Below, in pieces: positions 1-8,727 of a stretch of DNA of 64,000 nucleotides; the first letter of the stretch is position 1, and the number at the start of each line of letters is the position of its first letter. The DNA comes from Sphingomonas abaci (GTDB taxonomy: Bacteria > Pseudomonadota > Alphaproteobacteria > Sphingomonadales > Sphingomonadaceae). The position numbers and the translations under genes were made by a program. The notes beneath the pieces were generated by a model. The model was not told the DNA's origin. It ran no database searches and saw only the letters and a program-made list of their open reading frames with translations. The DNA is taken from positions 1 to 64,000 of the forward strand of contig NZ_JACHNY010000005.1 in assembly GCF_014199625.1 (NCBI RefSeq). The letters are read 5' to 3'.

Positions 1-145
1 ACCTGGCGACGATCATGGCACCCGACGTCCGCTTGTCAGCTTAAAGTGTCATCTCTAAGTTGCGGAGAGGTGTCATTTGCACGTTGCGCTTACACATCCT
101 CCCGCACACAGATGCTCGATAAGAAACATTATGTAAAATCAGGCG
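1..145. other. Window-edge intergenic DNA with two direct repeats
   Basis: There is no credible gene here before the stop codon of the aspartyl protease at 146. Positions 47-64 and 71-88 are two imperfect direct repeats of 18 bases, each starting TGTCAT and ending GTTGCG, with 14 of 18 positions identical and a 24-base period. Spaced repeats of this kind occur at the ends of IS21-family insertion sequences, but no transposase is visible, so this could be a remnant or unrelated DNA. Confidence 0.35.
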
Positions 146-742
146 TCATTCCGCAGGTGGTGCCGCGCCGCGGTCCGTCGCGGTCATCACCAGTGTTCGA
201 CCATCGACATGCCAGGACGCCAGCCGCGACAGGAAGTTCATGCCCAGCACGTCGGTGTCGCCGAACGCCGGCGACACCACCACGCCCAGATCGTGCATCC
301 GGATCGAGCCGACGCGCACTTCCTTGACCCGCGCGGTATCGGCGGCGACGCGGCCGTTCGCCGTCTGGATCAGCGCAGCGAACGGATTGGCGTTCAAGTC
401 GAGCCCCAGCGCCTTGGCGGTGCCGACCGACAAGGCGGTGGTTGTGGCGCCGCTGTCGACCAGCATCCGGCGAGACACGCCTTCGATCTCGACCTCGGCA
501 TAGAAATGCCCGTCGGGGTCCTGGCGGATGCGCGTCTCGCCGCCGCTGGTGCGCTGGTCGGAGAATATACCCGGCAACCGGTCGCGCTGGCTGACGGCCA
601 GCAGGCCGACCGCGAAGATGCCGATCCAGGCCAGCGCCATCTTCACCGTCTGCTTCAGCGGAGGCCGGCGCGCGATCAAGCCGGCGAGCGGCAGGATCAA
701 CAGCAGCGCATAGAAAAACAGGTCCGCGCCGCGATCGCTCAT
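146..742 (-). CDS. Membrane-anchored retropepsin-like aspartyl protease
   Basis: The 198-residue protein is a probable clan AA aspartic protease of the single-domain type (TIGR02281-like). Two hydrophobic segments at about residues 8-25 and 35-50 should anchor it in the inner membrane. The remainder is a periplasmic domain with the catalytic DSGAT at residues 96-100 and the second family signature, LGMNFL, near 166-171. The protein would dimerise like retropepsin to form the active site; the substrate is unknown. It is the last gene of the minus-strand run and its start overlaps the stop of the upstream MBL hydrolase by 4 bases, which suggests translational coupling. Confidence 0.85.
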   Translation of the reverse strand: MSDRGADLFFYALLLILPLAGLIARRPPLKQTVKMALAWIGIFAVGLLAVSQRDRLPGIFSDQRTSGGETRIRQDPDGHFYAEVEIEGVSRRMLVDSGATTTALSVGTAKALGLDLNANPFAALIQTANGRVAADTARVKEVRVGSIRMHDLGVVVSPAFGDTDVLGMNFLSRLASWHVDGRTLVMTATDRGAAPPAE

Positions 743-1503
743 TGGCCGAGCGTCAGTCCGTCATAGCCCGGCTCGACCCCAGCCGGCAGCGCCGCCGCCA
801 ACGTGCGATAGTCCAGGCTCTGGTCCATATGGATCAGCGCGGCCCGGCCCGGCTGGAACGCGGCGATCCAGCCGAGCACCTGATCGACGGTCGGGTGCGA
901 AGGATGCGGCTTGTAGCGTAGGGCATCGACGATCCACACGTCCAAATCCTGGTACAGCGTGCGCATCGCATCGGTCATCACATTGAAATCAGTAGCGTAA
1001 CCGATGCTGTACCCCCCTGCCTCGAACCGCAACCCGGCGCTGGCGATGTTGCCGTGCGGCTGATCGGTGACGGTGACGACGATGTCGCCGATGGTGATCC
1101 GGTCGGGCAGGATCTCCGCCGCGATGGTCGGCGGATAGCCGGGTCGGCCGTTGAATGCATAGGCGAAGCGCGTCTGCAGCGCGTCCAGCGTCCTTGGGCG
1201 GGCCAGCCCCCTGACAGGATGGCCGAGCGCATGGAAGACCTGGCGCAGGTCGTCGATACCGTGGCAATGATCGGCATGGTCGTGGGTCCAGATCACCGCA
1301 TCGAAGGTCCCGACCTCGGCGGCGAGCAACTGCTCGCGCATATCGGGGCCGCTGTCGACCAGGATGCGGGTGTCGCCATGCTCGACCAGCAGCGCCGCGC
1401 GCGTTCGCCGGTTGCGCGGCTCGGCCGGGTCGCACGCCCCCCAGTCATTGCCGATCCGCGGCACCCCCGACGAAGTGCCGGCGCCGAGGATGCGCGCCCT
1501 CAC
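739..1503 (-). CDS. MBL-fold metallohydrolase (PhnP / RNase Z-like)
   Basis: This 254-residue metallo-beta-lactamase-fold hydrolase carries the metal-binding signature HDHADH at residues 74-79, followed by HGIDD. A DSGPD loop at about 50-54 and downstream aspartates and histidines (YATDFN, HPSHPTVDQV, LIHMD) fit the PhnP-like phosphodiesterase branch. In many alphaproteobacteria this protein lies directly downstream of tatD and metG, as here. It overlaps both neighbours by 4 bases. The likely reaction is cleavage of a cyclic or linear phosphodiester, but the natural substrate cannot be read from the sequence. Confidence 0.85.
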   Translation of the reverse strand: MRARILGAGTSSGVPRIGNDWGACDPAEPRNRRTRAALLVEHGDTRILVDSGPDMREQLLAAEVGTFDAVIWTHDHADHCHGIDDLRQVFHALGHPVRGLARPRTLDALQTRFAYAFNGRPGYPPTIAAEILPDRITIGDIVVTVTDQPHGNIASAGLRFEAGGYSIGYATDFNVMTDAMRTLYQDLDVWIVDALRYKPHPSHPTVDQVLGWIAAFQPGRAALIHMDQSLDYRTLAAALPAGVEPGYDGLTLGQ

Positions 1504-2276
1504 GCCAGCGTCTTGCCAAACAAGGTGTGGAAGTTGGTGGCGGTGCGTTCGGCCAACGCTTCGGGAGCATCGCCGCGCACTTGCGCCAGAAAGGCGAGCG
1601 TGTCGGCGACGAAGCCAGGTTCGCCCGGCTTGCCCCGATGCGGCACCGGCGCGAGGAAGGGCGCATCGGTCTCGATCAGCAGGCGATCGGCGGGGATGGC
1701 GCGCGCCGTTTCCTGGATGTCCCTGGCGTTCTTGAACGTCACGATCCCGGAAATGGATATATAAAGCCCGAGTTCAAGCGCCTGGTCGGCGAAGGCGCGG
1801 CTGGCGGTGAAGCAGTGGATGACGCCGGAATAGGCGCCCTTGTCCATCTCGTCGCGCAGGATCGCGATCGTGTCCGCTTCCGCGTCGCGGGTATGGACGA
1901 TCAGCGGCAGGCCGGTCTCGCGGCAGGCAGCGATATGGGCGCGGAAGCTGGCCTGTTGCCGCTCCACGCCGCTATGCTCGTAATGATAGTCCAGGCCGGA
2001 CTCACCGATGCCGACGACGCGGGGATGCGCCGCACGCGCCACCAGCTTGCCGGTATCGACATGCGGGTGGGCATCCGCCTCGTTGGGGTGGATGCCCACC
2101 GTCGCCCAGACATCGGCCTCGCGCTCCGCGGTGGCGAGCACCGCGTCCCATTCGCTCTCGCGCGTGGCGATGTTGAGCATCGCGGTCACCCCCCTCGCCC
2201 GCGCGCGCTCCAGCACGGCCTGCTGCTGTTCGACCAGTCCCGGATAGTTTAGGTGGCAGTGGCTGTCGGCTAGCAT
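1500..2276 (-). CDS. TatD family metal-dependent deoxyribonuclease
   Basis: The 258-residue TIM-barrel hydrolase has the TatD metal ligands. These include DSHCH at the N-terminus (H6 and H8), the GIGESGLDYH motif near residue 90, an HTRD motif (LIVHTRDAEAD), VIHCF in the middle, and ETDAPFLAP near residue 205. The family are metal-dependent 3'-5' exonucleases or AP-site nucleases, also linked to tRNA or protein quality control. The start codon abuts the metG stop (both at 2276) and the stop overlaps the MBL hydrolase start, so the three genes form one transcription unit. Confidence 0.92.
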   Translation of the reverse strand: MLADSHCHLNYPGLVEQQQAVLERARARGVTAMLNIATRESEWDAVLATAEREADVWATVGIHPNEADAHPHVDTGKLVARAAHPRVVGIGESGLDYHYEHSGVERQQASFRAHIAACRETGLPLIVHTRDAEADTIAILRDEMDKGAYSGVIHCFTASRAFADQALELGLYISISGIVTFKNARDIQETARAIPADRLLIETDAPFLAPVPHRGKPGEPGFVADTLAFLAQVRGDAPEALAERTATNFHTLFGKTLA

Positions 2277-3829
2277 CAGGCGGCCTCTACAGGGGCTTCC
2301 AGGCGGGGAAAGGCGGGTGTCGGGGTGTCGAGGCGGAAACCGGCTTCGGACTGGCGCGCATACCAGCCGTCATCGTCGATCGCCGCATGGTCGCGCTGCT
2401 CGACGCCGAGCAAATCGAGCACCCTGCCCGCGCCGTCCGGCACCACGGGCAGAATGGCGATGGCAAGCATGCGGATGGCCCGGACCAGCGTGCCAAGCAC
2501 CGCATGCATCCGCTCCGGATCGGTCTTGCGCAGCGCCCAGGGCGCCTGCACGTCGATATATTGGTTGCAGGCATAGACGCCGCGAATCCAGCTTTCAATC
2601 CCCTGACTGAGCATCAGATCGGAAAACCCCGCCTTCAATCCGGCACAGGCGACGACCACCTCCTCGATCAGCATCGCGTCGGCCGGATCGCTCCGTCCCG
2701 CCTCGGGCAGCGCGCCGCCCAGGTTCTTAACGATGAACGACAAGGTCCGCTGCGCCAGATTGCCGAAGGCGTTCGCCAGTTCGGCATTGACGCGCGTGAC
2801 GATCGCCTCGGCCGAATAGCTGCCGTCCTGACCGAAGCTCACCTCGCGCAGGAAGAAATAGCGCAGCGCATCGATGCCGAACAGGTCCGCCAGCTCCATC
2901 GGGTCGACGACATTGCCCAGCGATTTGGACATCTTTTCGCCGCGGCTGAGCAGGAAACCGTGGCCGAACACGCTCTTGGGAAGCGGGATCTTCGCGGACA
3001 TCAGGAAGGCGGGCCAGTAAACCGCGTGGAAGCGCACGATGTCCTTGCCAATCAGGTGCAGGTCGGCGGGCCAGTAGCGCGCCTTTTCCGCATCCTTGTT
3101 GGGATAACCGGTGCCGGTCAGATAGTTGGTCAGCGCGTCGACCCAGACGTACATGACATGCCCGGGGCTGCCCGGCACCGGCACGCCCCAGTCGAAGCTG
3201 GTGCGCGACACCGACAGGTCGGACAGGCCGCCCTCGACGAAGCGCATGACTTCGTTGCGGCGGCTCTCCGGCCGGATAAAGTCGGGATTGGCGGCGTAGA
3301 GGTCGAGCAGCGGCTGCTGATATCGGGACAAGCGGAAGAACCAGGTCTCTTCCGCCGTCCATTCGACGGGGGTGCCCTGGGGCGAGAGCTTTGCGCCCCC
3401 CTCCCCTTCGACCAGTTCCTTTTCGTCGTAGAAGGCTTCGTCCCGGACCGAGTACCAGCCCTCGTAGCGATCGAGATACAGGTCCCCGGCCTCGACCATC
3501 GCCTGCCAGATGGCCTGGCTGGCGGCGTAGTGATCGGCGTCGACCGTGCGGATGAAACGATCGTACGAAATCTGGAAGCGGTCGGCCATCACGCTGAAAT
3601 GCGACGACATCTCGTCGGCGAAGGCGCGCGTCTCCAGCCCGCGCGCGCGCGCGGCCTGCGCCATCTTCAAACCATGCTCGTCGGTGCCGGTCTGGAACAG
3701 CACGTCGCGCCCCGCCTGGCGCTGGAAACGGGCGATGACGTCGGCCGCGACCATTTCATAGGCATGTCCGATATGCGGACGCCCGTTGGGATAATGGATG
3801 GCGGTGGTGATGTAATAGGGTTCGGCCAT
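2276..3829 (-). CDS. metG: Methionine-tRNA ligase
   Basis: This is a class I aminoacyl-tRNA synthetase of 517 residues that charges initiator and elongator tRNA-Met. The N-terminus has the HIGH-type motif (GRPHIGHAYE), the KMSKS loop appears as EKMSKSLGN, and an anticodon-binding helical domain follows. I chose the ATG at 3829, which reads MAEPYYITTAIHYPNG as in other short MetRS proteins. The longer open frame back to 3946 adds an Arg-rich stretch that is unlike any MetRS and overlaps holB. No C-terminal EMAP-like tRNA-binding domain is present, matching the short alphaproteobacterial form. Confidence 0.95.
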   Translation of the reverse strand: MAEPYYITTAIHYPNGRPHIGHAYEMVAADVIARFQRQAGRDVLFQTGTDEHGLKMAQAARARGLETRAFADEMSSHFSVMADRFQISYDRFIRTVDADHYAASQAIWQAMVEAGDLYLDRYEGWYSVRDEAFYDEKELVEGEGGAKLSPQGTPVEWTAEETWFFRLSRYQQPLLDLYAANPDFIRPESRRNEVMRFVEGGLSDLSVSRTSFDWGVPVPGSPGHVMYVWVDALTNYLTGTGYPNKDAEKARYWPADLHLIGKDIVRFHAVYWPAFLMSAKIPLPKSVFGHGFLLSRGEKMSKSLGNVVDPMELADLFGIDALRYFFLREVSFGQDGSYSAEAIVTRVNAELANAFGNLAQRTLSFIVKNLGGALPEAGRSDPADAMLIEEVVVACAGLKAGFSDLMLSQGIESWIRGVYACNQYIDVQAPWALRKTDPERMHAVLGTLVRAIRMLAIAILPVVPDGAGRVLDLLGVEQRDHAAIDDDGWYARQSEAGFRLDTPTPAFPRLEAPVEAA

Positions 3830-3839
3830 GCGCGCGGGG

Positions 3840-4814
3840 TTACGCGGCGTGGAGCCGCGCGACAAGTCCGGCCATCTCGAAGATCGTGCCCGACGCGTCG
3901 AGCGACAGCCCCCGCGCCGCGCCGGCGAGGTCGCGCGCGGCAGCATGGGCGTCCAGTGCGGTCTTCAGCGCCGCGCCCTGCCGGGTGCGCGCCTCGCGTG
4001 CGATGAAGCTGGGCGCGCGATCGAGAAAGGCCTCGTATCGCTCCTGCGCCGCCTTGCCGGCGAGTTGCCGGGCCAGCGCCGCGCGACGTGCATTGTCGGG
4101 ATCGCCGTCCGCCGCGATCGCCGCGATCGCTGCATCGACCTTGGCGAGGTCGAGCCCCGCAAACCGCAGCCCCCGCCCCGGCGCGCCGTCCGCCGCCGCG
4201 ACCAGAGCCGCGATCTCGCCCCCGTCCGCTTCGGGCAGCAGGTCGCGCAGCACCGATCCGGTCAGGCCGTCGTCCAAGCGCTCGAACCGCACCAGGCGGC
4301 AGCGCGAACGGATCGTCGGCAGCAGCTTGCCCGGCGCGTGGCTGACCAGCAGGAAGACAGTGCCGGCAGGCGGTTCCTCGAGGTTCTTCAGTAGAGCGTT
4401 GGCGCCATTCCGCTCCAGGTCGTCGATCGAATCGATGATCACCACGCGCCGCGGCCCCAAGGCCGGCATCGTCGCGAACATCGGCTGGAGCGTGCGCACC
4501 TGTGCGATGGTGATCGAGCGGGCGAGATCAGAGTCGGGCTTGTCCGCGTCCTTCGGCAGACGGCGCAGCACGCGCAGGTCGGGGTGGGCCCCCGCTTCCG
4601 CCAGCGCCCGCATCCGGCTCGCCTCGCCGACCGCGAGCCCGGTCGGCAGCGGCTCGCCCGCCGCCTGGGCCAGCATCCGCAGCGCGGCCTCCCGCGCGAA
4701 CCCCGCCTTGCCGACTCCCTCCGGCCCGGCGAGCAGCCAGGCATGATGCAGCACGCCGCTGTCCAGCGCGGCCAGGAACGCCGCCCTGGCCGAATCATGC
4801 CCCTGGATCGTCAT
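3840..4814 (-). CDS. holB: DNA polymerase III subunit delta'
   Basis: The 324-residue AAA+ clamp-loader subunit opens the sliding clamp together with gamma/tau and delta. A Walker A-like GPEGVGKAGFA lies near residue 30, IIDSIDDLERNGANALLKNLEEPP is the Walker B/sensor region (here split by description), and the SRC motif occurs in TIRSRCRLVRF. It sits 10 bases upstream of metG and 13 bases downstream of the carboxypeptidase gene. In many related genomes tmk lies just upstream of holB; there is no room for it here. Confidence 0.93.
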   Translation of the reverse strand: MTIQGHDSARAAFLAALDSGVLHHAWLLAGPEGVGKAGFAREAALRMLAQAAGEPLPTGLAVGEASRMRALAEAGAHPDLRVLRRLPKDADKPDSDLARSITIAQVRTLQPMFATMPALGPRRVVIIDSIDDLERNGANALLKNLEEPPAGTVFLLVSHAPGKLLPTIRSRCRLVRFERLDDGLTGSVLRDLLPEADGGEIAALVAAADGAPGRGLRFAGLDLAKVDAAIAAIAADGDPDNARRAALARQLAGKAAQERYEAFLDRAPSFIAREARTRQGAALKTALDAHAAARDLAGAARGLSLDASGTIFEMAGLVARLHAA

Positions 4815-4827
4815 GCGCCCGCTGCGA

Positions 4828-6018
4828 TCACGCGAAGAAGGACATCAGCCCATTCCAGGCGCGTCGGAAGAAGCCCGCCTCGCCCACGTCGCTCGCGGCA
4901 ACCAGTGGCAGATGCTGTTCCGGCACGTCGGGCGAGGTGATGACCAGATCGGCGACATGTTGGCCCGCCTTGATCGGTGCCTTGATCGGCCCCTGATAGA
5001 CGATCTTCGCCGTCATCTCGGGCGCCAGGCCGCCGGGCAGCGTCACCTTCAGCGTGTCGCCCGCGACCAGCCCGACCTGGGTTGCGTCGCCCAGTTGCAC
5101 CTGCGCCGTCCCTACCTGCTTGCCCTTGGCGGCGATCGGCTTCGATTGCCACGCGCGGAAGCCCCAGTTCATGAACTTGACCGATTCCTCGACCCGTTGG
5201 TTGGCGCTGCCGAGGCCCGCCATCACCATCACCAGCCGGCGGCCATTCTGTTCGGCCGAGCCGGTGAAGCCATAGCCGGCCTCCTCGGTATGACCGGTCT
5301 TCAGACCATCGGCTCCGGCGACGCGGCCGAGCAGCGGATCGCGATTGGCCTGGGTGATCTCGCTGCCGCCCATGGTCTTCCCCCAGGTGAAGTCGCGGCG
5401 GCTGTAGAACTGCTTGTAGAGCTGTGGAAAGTTGGTGATCGTCGCCTCGGCCAGCGTCGCCAAGTCGCGCGCCGTGACATAGGTGACGCCGCCGTCAGGC
5501 CAGCCGTTCGACGTGCCGAAATGGCTGTTCTTCAAGCCGATCTTTTGCGCGTCGCGGTTCATCCGCTCGGTAAAGGATGGCTCGGTACCCGCAATATGCT
5601 CGGCCAGCACGACGCAGGCGTCGTTGCCCGACAGGGTGACGATGCCATAGAGCAGGTTGGCGACGCTGACCTGTTCGCCCGGCGACAGGAACATGGTCGA
5701 ACCGGCCGCGGGGCCATGCCACTTCTTCCACGTCTCCGGCTGCACCGTGACCATGTCGTTCAGCTTCAGCTCGCCACGCTTGATCAGGTCGAAGGCCACG
5801 TAGACCGTCATCATCTTCGCCATCGACGCCGGCGGCATCCGGCGATCGGCGTCGCGCGCGAACAGCACCGCGCCGGTCGACATGTCCTGAAGGAAGGCGA
5901 TCGGGGCCGGCGTATCGAACTGCGGCGCCGCGGCGGTCGAGGGCACCGCCAAGGTGACGATGGCGAGCGGGGCGGCAAGCGGCCCGAGCAGGGTCTTCAT
6001 GAATTTTTGGTCCGTCAT
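4828..6018 (-). CDS. D-alanyl-D-alanine carboxypeptidase (penicillin-binding protein 5/6 type)
   Basis: This exported serine carboxypeptidase trims the terminal D-Ala from peptidoglycan pentapeptides. All three active-site motifs of the family are visible: SMAK at residues 65-68, SGN at 130-132 and KTG at 240-242. A signal peptide precedes the cleavage region at about residue 30. The C-terminal beta-rich PBP5_C domain ends in an amphipathic helix (FFRRAWNGLMSFFA) that should hold the enzyme at the periplasmic face of the inner membrane. The ATG at residue 7 (position 6000) may be the true start because it gives a cleaner signal peptide. Confidence 0.94.
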   Translation of the reverse strand: MTDQKFMKTLLGPLAAPLAIVTLAVPSTAAAPQFDTPAPIAFLQDMSTGAVLFARDADRRMPPASMAKMMTVYVAFDLIKRGELKLNDMVTVQPETWKKWHGPAAGSTMFLSPGEQVSVANLLYGIVTLSGNDACVVLAEHIAGTEPSFTERMNRDAQKIGLKNSHFGTSNGWPDGGVTYVTARDLATLAEATITNFPQLYKQFYSRRDFTWGKTMGGSEITQANRDPLLGRVAGADGLKTGHTEEAGYGFTGSAEQNGRRLVMVMAGLGSANQRVEESVKFMNWGFRAWQSKPIAAKGKQVGTAQVQLGDATQVGLVAGDTLKVTLPGGLAPEMTAKIVYQGPIKAPIKAGQHVADLVITSPDVPEQHLPLVAASDVGEAGFFRRAWNGLMSFFA

Positions 6019-6663
6019 TCAATCGGTGGCGACTAGATGGGCATCGGCATAGCCGCGTGCGGCCGCGGCGTCACGCGCTTGCTGCGCCGCTGCGGCATCG
6101 AACGGCCCCTGTTGCACCCGCCAGAGGGCGCCGGCCGGCACGACCACGCCCGCCATCTGCGTGGCGAGCGCCAGCGCCCGGTCCTGGCTGGCGAACGTCG
6201 CGACCTGGACCAGGTAGAGACCGCTGGCCGAACGGGGCGCCACCGGAGGCTGCGCCACCGGCGCAGCGCCCCGGCCATCGGCGACGACGGTGCCGGGTCT
6301 CCCGTGGGGAACCGCCCGCACACGAACCTTGGCCAGTGCGCGGCGATCGGTGCCGAGCAGCTGCGCCGAGCCGCGCGAGAGGTCGATCAGCCGGCCATGA
6401 CGATAGGGCCCGCGATCGTTGATCCGCACCAGAATTGACCGGCCCGTCGCGAGATTCGTGACTTGCGCGACGCTGCCGAGCGGCAGGCGGCGATGCGCGG
6501 CGGTGAAGCCGGCCGGATCGAACCGTTCGCCGGTGGCGGTGGGGCGGCCCGCCAGTTCCTCGCCATACCAGCTCGCCAGTCCGGTCTTCGCGTAACCGCC
6601 GCCACAGCCCGATAGCAGCAGCAGGGTCGCCAGCGCGACCGATGCGTCAGCCCGCGACCGCAT
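6019..6663 (-). CDS. rlpA: Septal ring lytic transglycosylase RlpA-like lipoprotein with SPOR domain
   Basis: This is a lipoprotein of about 214 residues. The chosen start at 6663 gives a signal peptide with the lipobox LLSGC. The double-psi beta-barrel follows (GLASWYGEELAGRPTATGE, then VRINDRGPY), the fold that in RlpA cleaves glycan strands lacking stem peptides. A C-terminal SPOR repeat (YLVQVATFASQDRA and onwards) should target denuded septal peptidoglycan. The stop abuts the carboxypeptidase gene, and the start overlaps the end of mltB by 17 bases, so the wall enzymes are co-transcribed. Confidence 0.9.
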   Translation of the reverse strand: MRSRADASVALATLLLLSGCGGGYAKTGLASWYGEELAGRPTATGERFDPAGFTAAHRRLPLGSVAQVTNLATGRSILVRINDRGPYRHGRLIDLSRGSAQLLGTDRRALAKVRVRAVPHGRPGTVVADGRGAAPVAQPPVAPRSASGLYLVQVATFASQDRALALATQMAGVVVPAGALWRVQQGPFDAAAAQQARDAAAARGYADAHLVATD

Positions 6664-7678
6664 CGGCCAGCAATCCCACTGACAGGGCATAGAAGTTGGA
6701 GCAATTGTAATCGAGGATGACCCGATAGTTGCCGGTCAGCAGATAGGCGGTGTTGCCCGGCCCGTCCGGCTCGATCAGCGTCGCCTGCACGTCGTCGGCG
6801 GGCCAGGCCCGGCCCATCGGCACCAGGCCCAGCGCGCGCCACTCCGCCATGCTGCGCCACGCGCTGTGCCGCTCGAAGACGCGCGGGCAGCGTGGCGACA
6901 CCAGCCGGTTGGCGATCGTGGTGCGATCGAAACCCTGGGGCACCCCCACCGCCACCCCCCAGGGCTGGCCTGGCCGCCAGCCGGCATTCGCGAAATAATT
7001 GGCGATCGAGGCCAGCGTGTCCGCCTGGCTGTTCCAGATGTCGGCGCGGCCATCGCCATCGCCGTCGCGCGCCAGCCGCAGATAGATGGACGGCAGGAAC
7101 TGCGGATTGCCGGTCGCCCCGGCCCAGCTTCCCTTGAGCTGCGACCGCGTCACGCCGCGATCGATCATCTTCAGCGCGGCGATCAGTTCCGGTTCGAACA
7201 GGCTGCGCCGCCGCCCCTCAAAAGCGAGCGACGCAAGCGAGCGGATCAGGTCGAAATTGCCGGTATAGCTGCCGTAATTGGTTTCATGTCCCCAGATCGC
7301 GACCATGATCGCCTCGGGCACGCCGGTGTCCCGCTCGATTGCCTGTAGCCGCGCGCGCTGCGCCTGATAGACGTTGCGTCCGCGCCCGATACGCTGCGCA
7401 TCGACATGCTCGATCCGATAGGGCGCAAAGGGCGACACGATCGTGCTGCGCGGATTGCCCGGCTGGCCACGATCCAGTTCGATGACGCGCGGATTGACGG
7501 TCAGCCCGGCCAGCTCGCGCGCGGCCGTGTCGGGACGCACCCCATCCGCGACAGCGCGGGCGCGCACCTGCGCCAGATAGGCCTGGAACGCAGCGTCGCC
7601 CCCGGCATCCTGAGCCCGAGCCTGACCGGCGGCGAGGCCGAAGCCGAACATGGCGAGCGTGATGATCTTCCCCCACAT
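6647..7678 (-). CDS. mltB: Lytic murein transglycosylase B-like
   Basis: This periplasmic lytic transglycosylase has 343 residues from the ATG at 7678, which gives a normal signal peptide ending AQA-RAQ. An upstream in-frame ATG at 7726 is possible but would put a non-hydrophobic extension before the signal. The catalytic glutamate lies in AIWGHETNYG (about residue 132), and the family motifs SWAGATGNPQFLPS and GDGRADIWNS follow. No C-terminal peptidoglycan-binding domain is evident in the last 60 residues. It heads the minus-strand wall cluster, immediately beyond which is tRNA-Ser on the other strand. Confidence 0.9.
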   Translation of the reverse strand: MWGKIITLAMFGFGLAAGQARAQDAGGDAAFQAYLAQVRARAVADGVRPDTAARELAGLTVNPRVIELDRGQPGNPRSTIVSPFAPYRIEHVDAQRIGRGRNVYQAQRARLQAIERDTGVPEAIMVAIWGHETNYGSYTGNFDLIRSLASLAFEGRRRSLFEPELIAALKMIDRGVTRSQLKGSWAGATGNPQFLPSIYLRLARDGDGDGRADIWNSQADTLASIANYFANAGWRPGQPWGVAVGVPQGFDRTTIANRLVSPRCPRVFERHSAWRSMAEWRALGLVPMGRAWPADDVQATLIEPDGPGNTAYLLTGNYRVILDYNCSNFYALSVGLLADAVAG

Positions 7679-7782
7679 GGCGGCGCTTGTCGCCGCAAAG
7701 GGGGCAAAGGGGCAAGCTCCGGTCATCGCCGGGGTTGCACGGACGGCCGCGCACGCTATCGAGGCACAACCAGCCGTGGCGC

Positions 7783-7872
7783 GGAAGAGTGGCCGAGCGG
7801 TTTAAGGCACCGGTCTTGAAAACCGGCGAACGGGCAACCGTTCCGTGGGTTCGAATCCCACCTCTTCCGCCA
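7783..7872 (+). tRNA. tRNA-Ser (anticodon UGA)
   Basis: A complete class II tRNA with encoded CCA. The acceptor stem GGAAGAG at 7783-7789 pairs with CTCTTCC at 7862-7868. The anticodon arm is CCGGT-CTTGAAA-ACCGG with the anticodon TGA at 7817-7819. A long variable arm follows and the T arm is GTGGG-TTCGAAT-CCCAC. It reads UCA codons. It lies on the plus strand, opposite the neighbouring wall genes. Confidence 0.98.
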
Positions 7873-8355
7873 AGTCGTTGTTTCGACGTTTCAGAACAAC
7901 CGAGAACTGGCTTAAATCTGCTATTCTCAGGCTTGTCGGGCTATGCATATCGCCCCACGATATGCCGGTTCAGCGCGCTCAATTCGGCACATGTCGGGAG
8001 TATATAAAATATTATTCCTGAGCATCGGTAATCTGGCGGATTTTAGGTGCTGACCGATGTCGCCTGCCGCCGCGCGACGGCAGAGGAGTAGCCGTACAAG
8101 CTACGCGGCTGGCGCCGCCTACCGAGAAATTCCCTCTTGGAAGTACGAATAGACGACGAGCACAGTGGGTGACCCCCCGGCATGTCCCGTTCGATGGCGC
8201 GAGTTTGCGCATGCAACCAGTCAGCTGAACCAAAGGGTTCTACGTGGGTTAGGTGGATAGCGAGGGACTAAACCGTTGCTTTCGCGTGGACTTAGCTGTT
8301 CGTGGCGATGCGGGAACAGGCCGGCGCTTCTACTTTCAGCGGCAAGGAGATGGTG
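7873..8355. other. Gene-poor stretch after tRNA-Ser
   Basis: This stretch of 483 bases has a locally lower GC part around 7900-8040. Short open frames exist on both strands, including one of 73 codons at 8012-8233, but none has a plausible ribosome-binding site or protein-like composition. The 3' end of a tRNA gene is a common integration target; I looked for a second copy of the tRNA 3' end downstream and did not see one. Confidence 0.5.
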
Positions 8356-8583
8356 ATGAGGGAAGTCAACGCAGAACGCTGTCTCATGGGAGTGGTGACC
8401 GTAAGTTGCGCAGTGATCGCGTTGGGTGGGTCTGTCGGCTTAGGTGTCTTAGAGAAGAAGCGGACGCAGGAACAAATCGCGGTCGCGAAAACCCGCGGTC
8501 AGGTGTCCAAATGGCAGGAGCTCGAACGCCGCCGCGCACGCATGTCACACGCAACGGTATCCACTGCCGTCAGCGCACGGTAA
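8356..8583 (+). CDS. Small single-pass membrane protein, unknown function
   Basis: I do not recognise a family for this protein of 75 residues. The start at 8356 is supported by AAGGAG at 8344-8349 with 6-base spacing. A hydrophobic segment spans about residues 9-30 (CLMGVVTVSCAVIALGGSVG), followed by a charged tail rich in Lys, Arg and Glu (EKKRTQEQIAVAKTRGQ). This is the layout of an inner-membrane protein with a short cytoplasmic or periplasmic helix. It stands alone between tRNA-Ser and an interrupted secreted-protein gene. Confidence 0.55.
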   Translation: MREVNAERCLMGVVTVSCAVIALGGSVGLGVLEKKRTQEQIAVAKTRGQVSKWQELERRRARMSHATVSTAVSAR

Positions 8584-8727
8584 CTTCGACTCCGTATTCC
8601 GGAGCGGAGACAGCCTCCGTCGCGATAATGTCCTGCCCCGCTATTTCCACGTCGATATCCCCCGACCAGCGCTGGCCATACCCCCGTCTCAGCGTACGCC
8701 AAATTGCTGTCATGGCCGCTATCTGTG

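Noticed and set aside
7783-8355. Possible integration site at tRNA-Ser
   Set aside because: No second copy of the tRNA 3' end, integrase or island-like gene content was found downstream.
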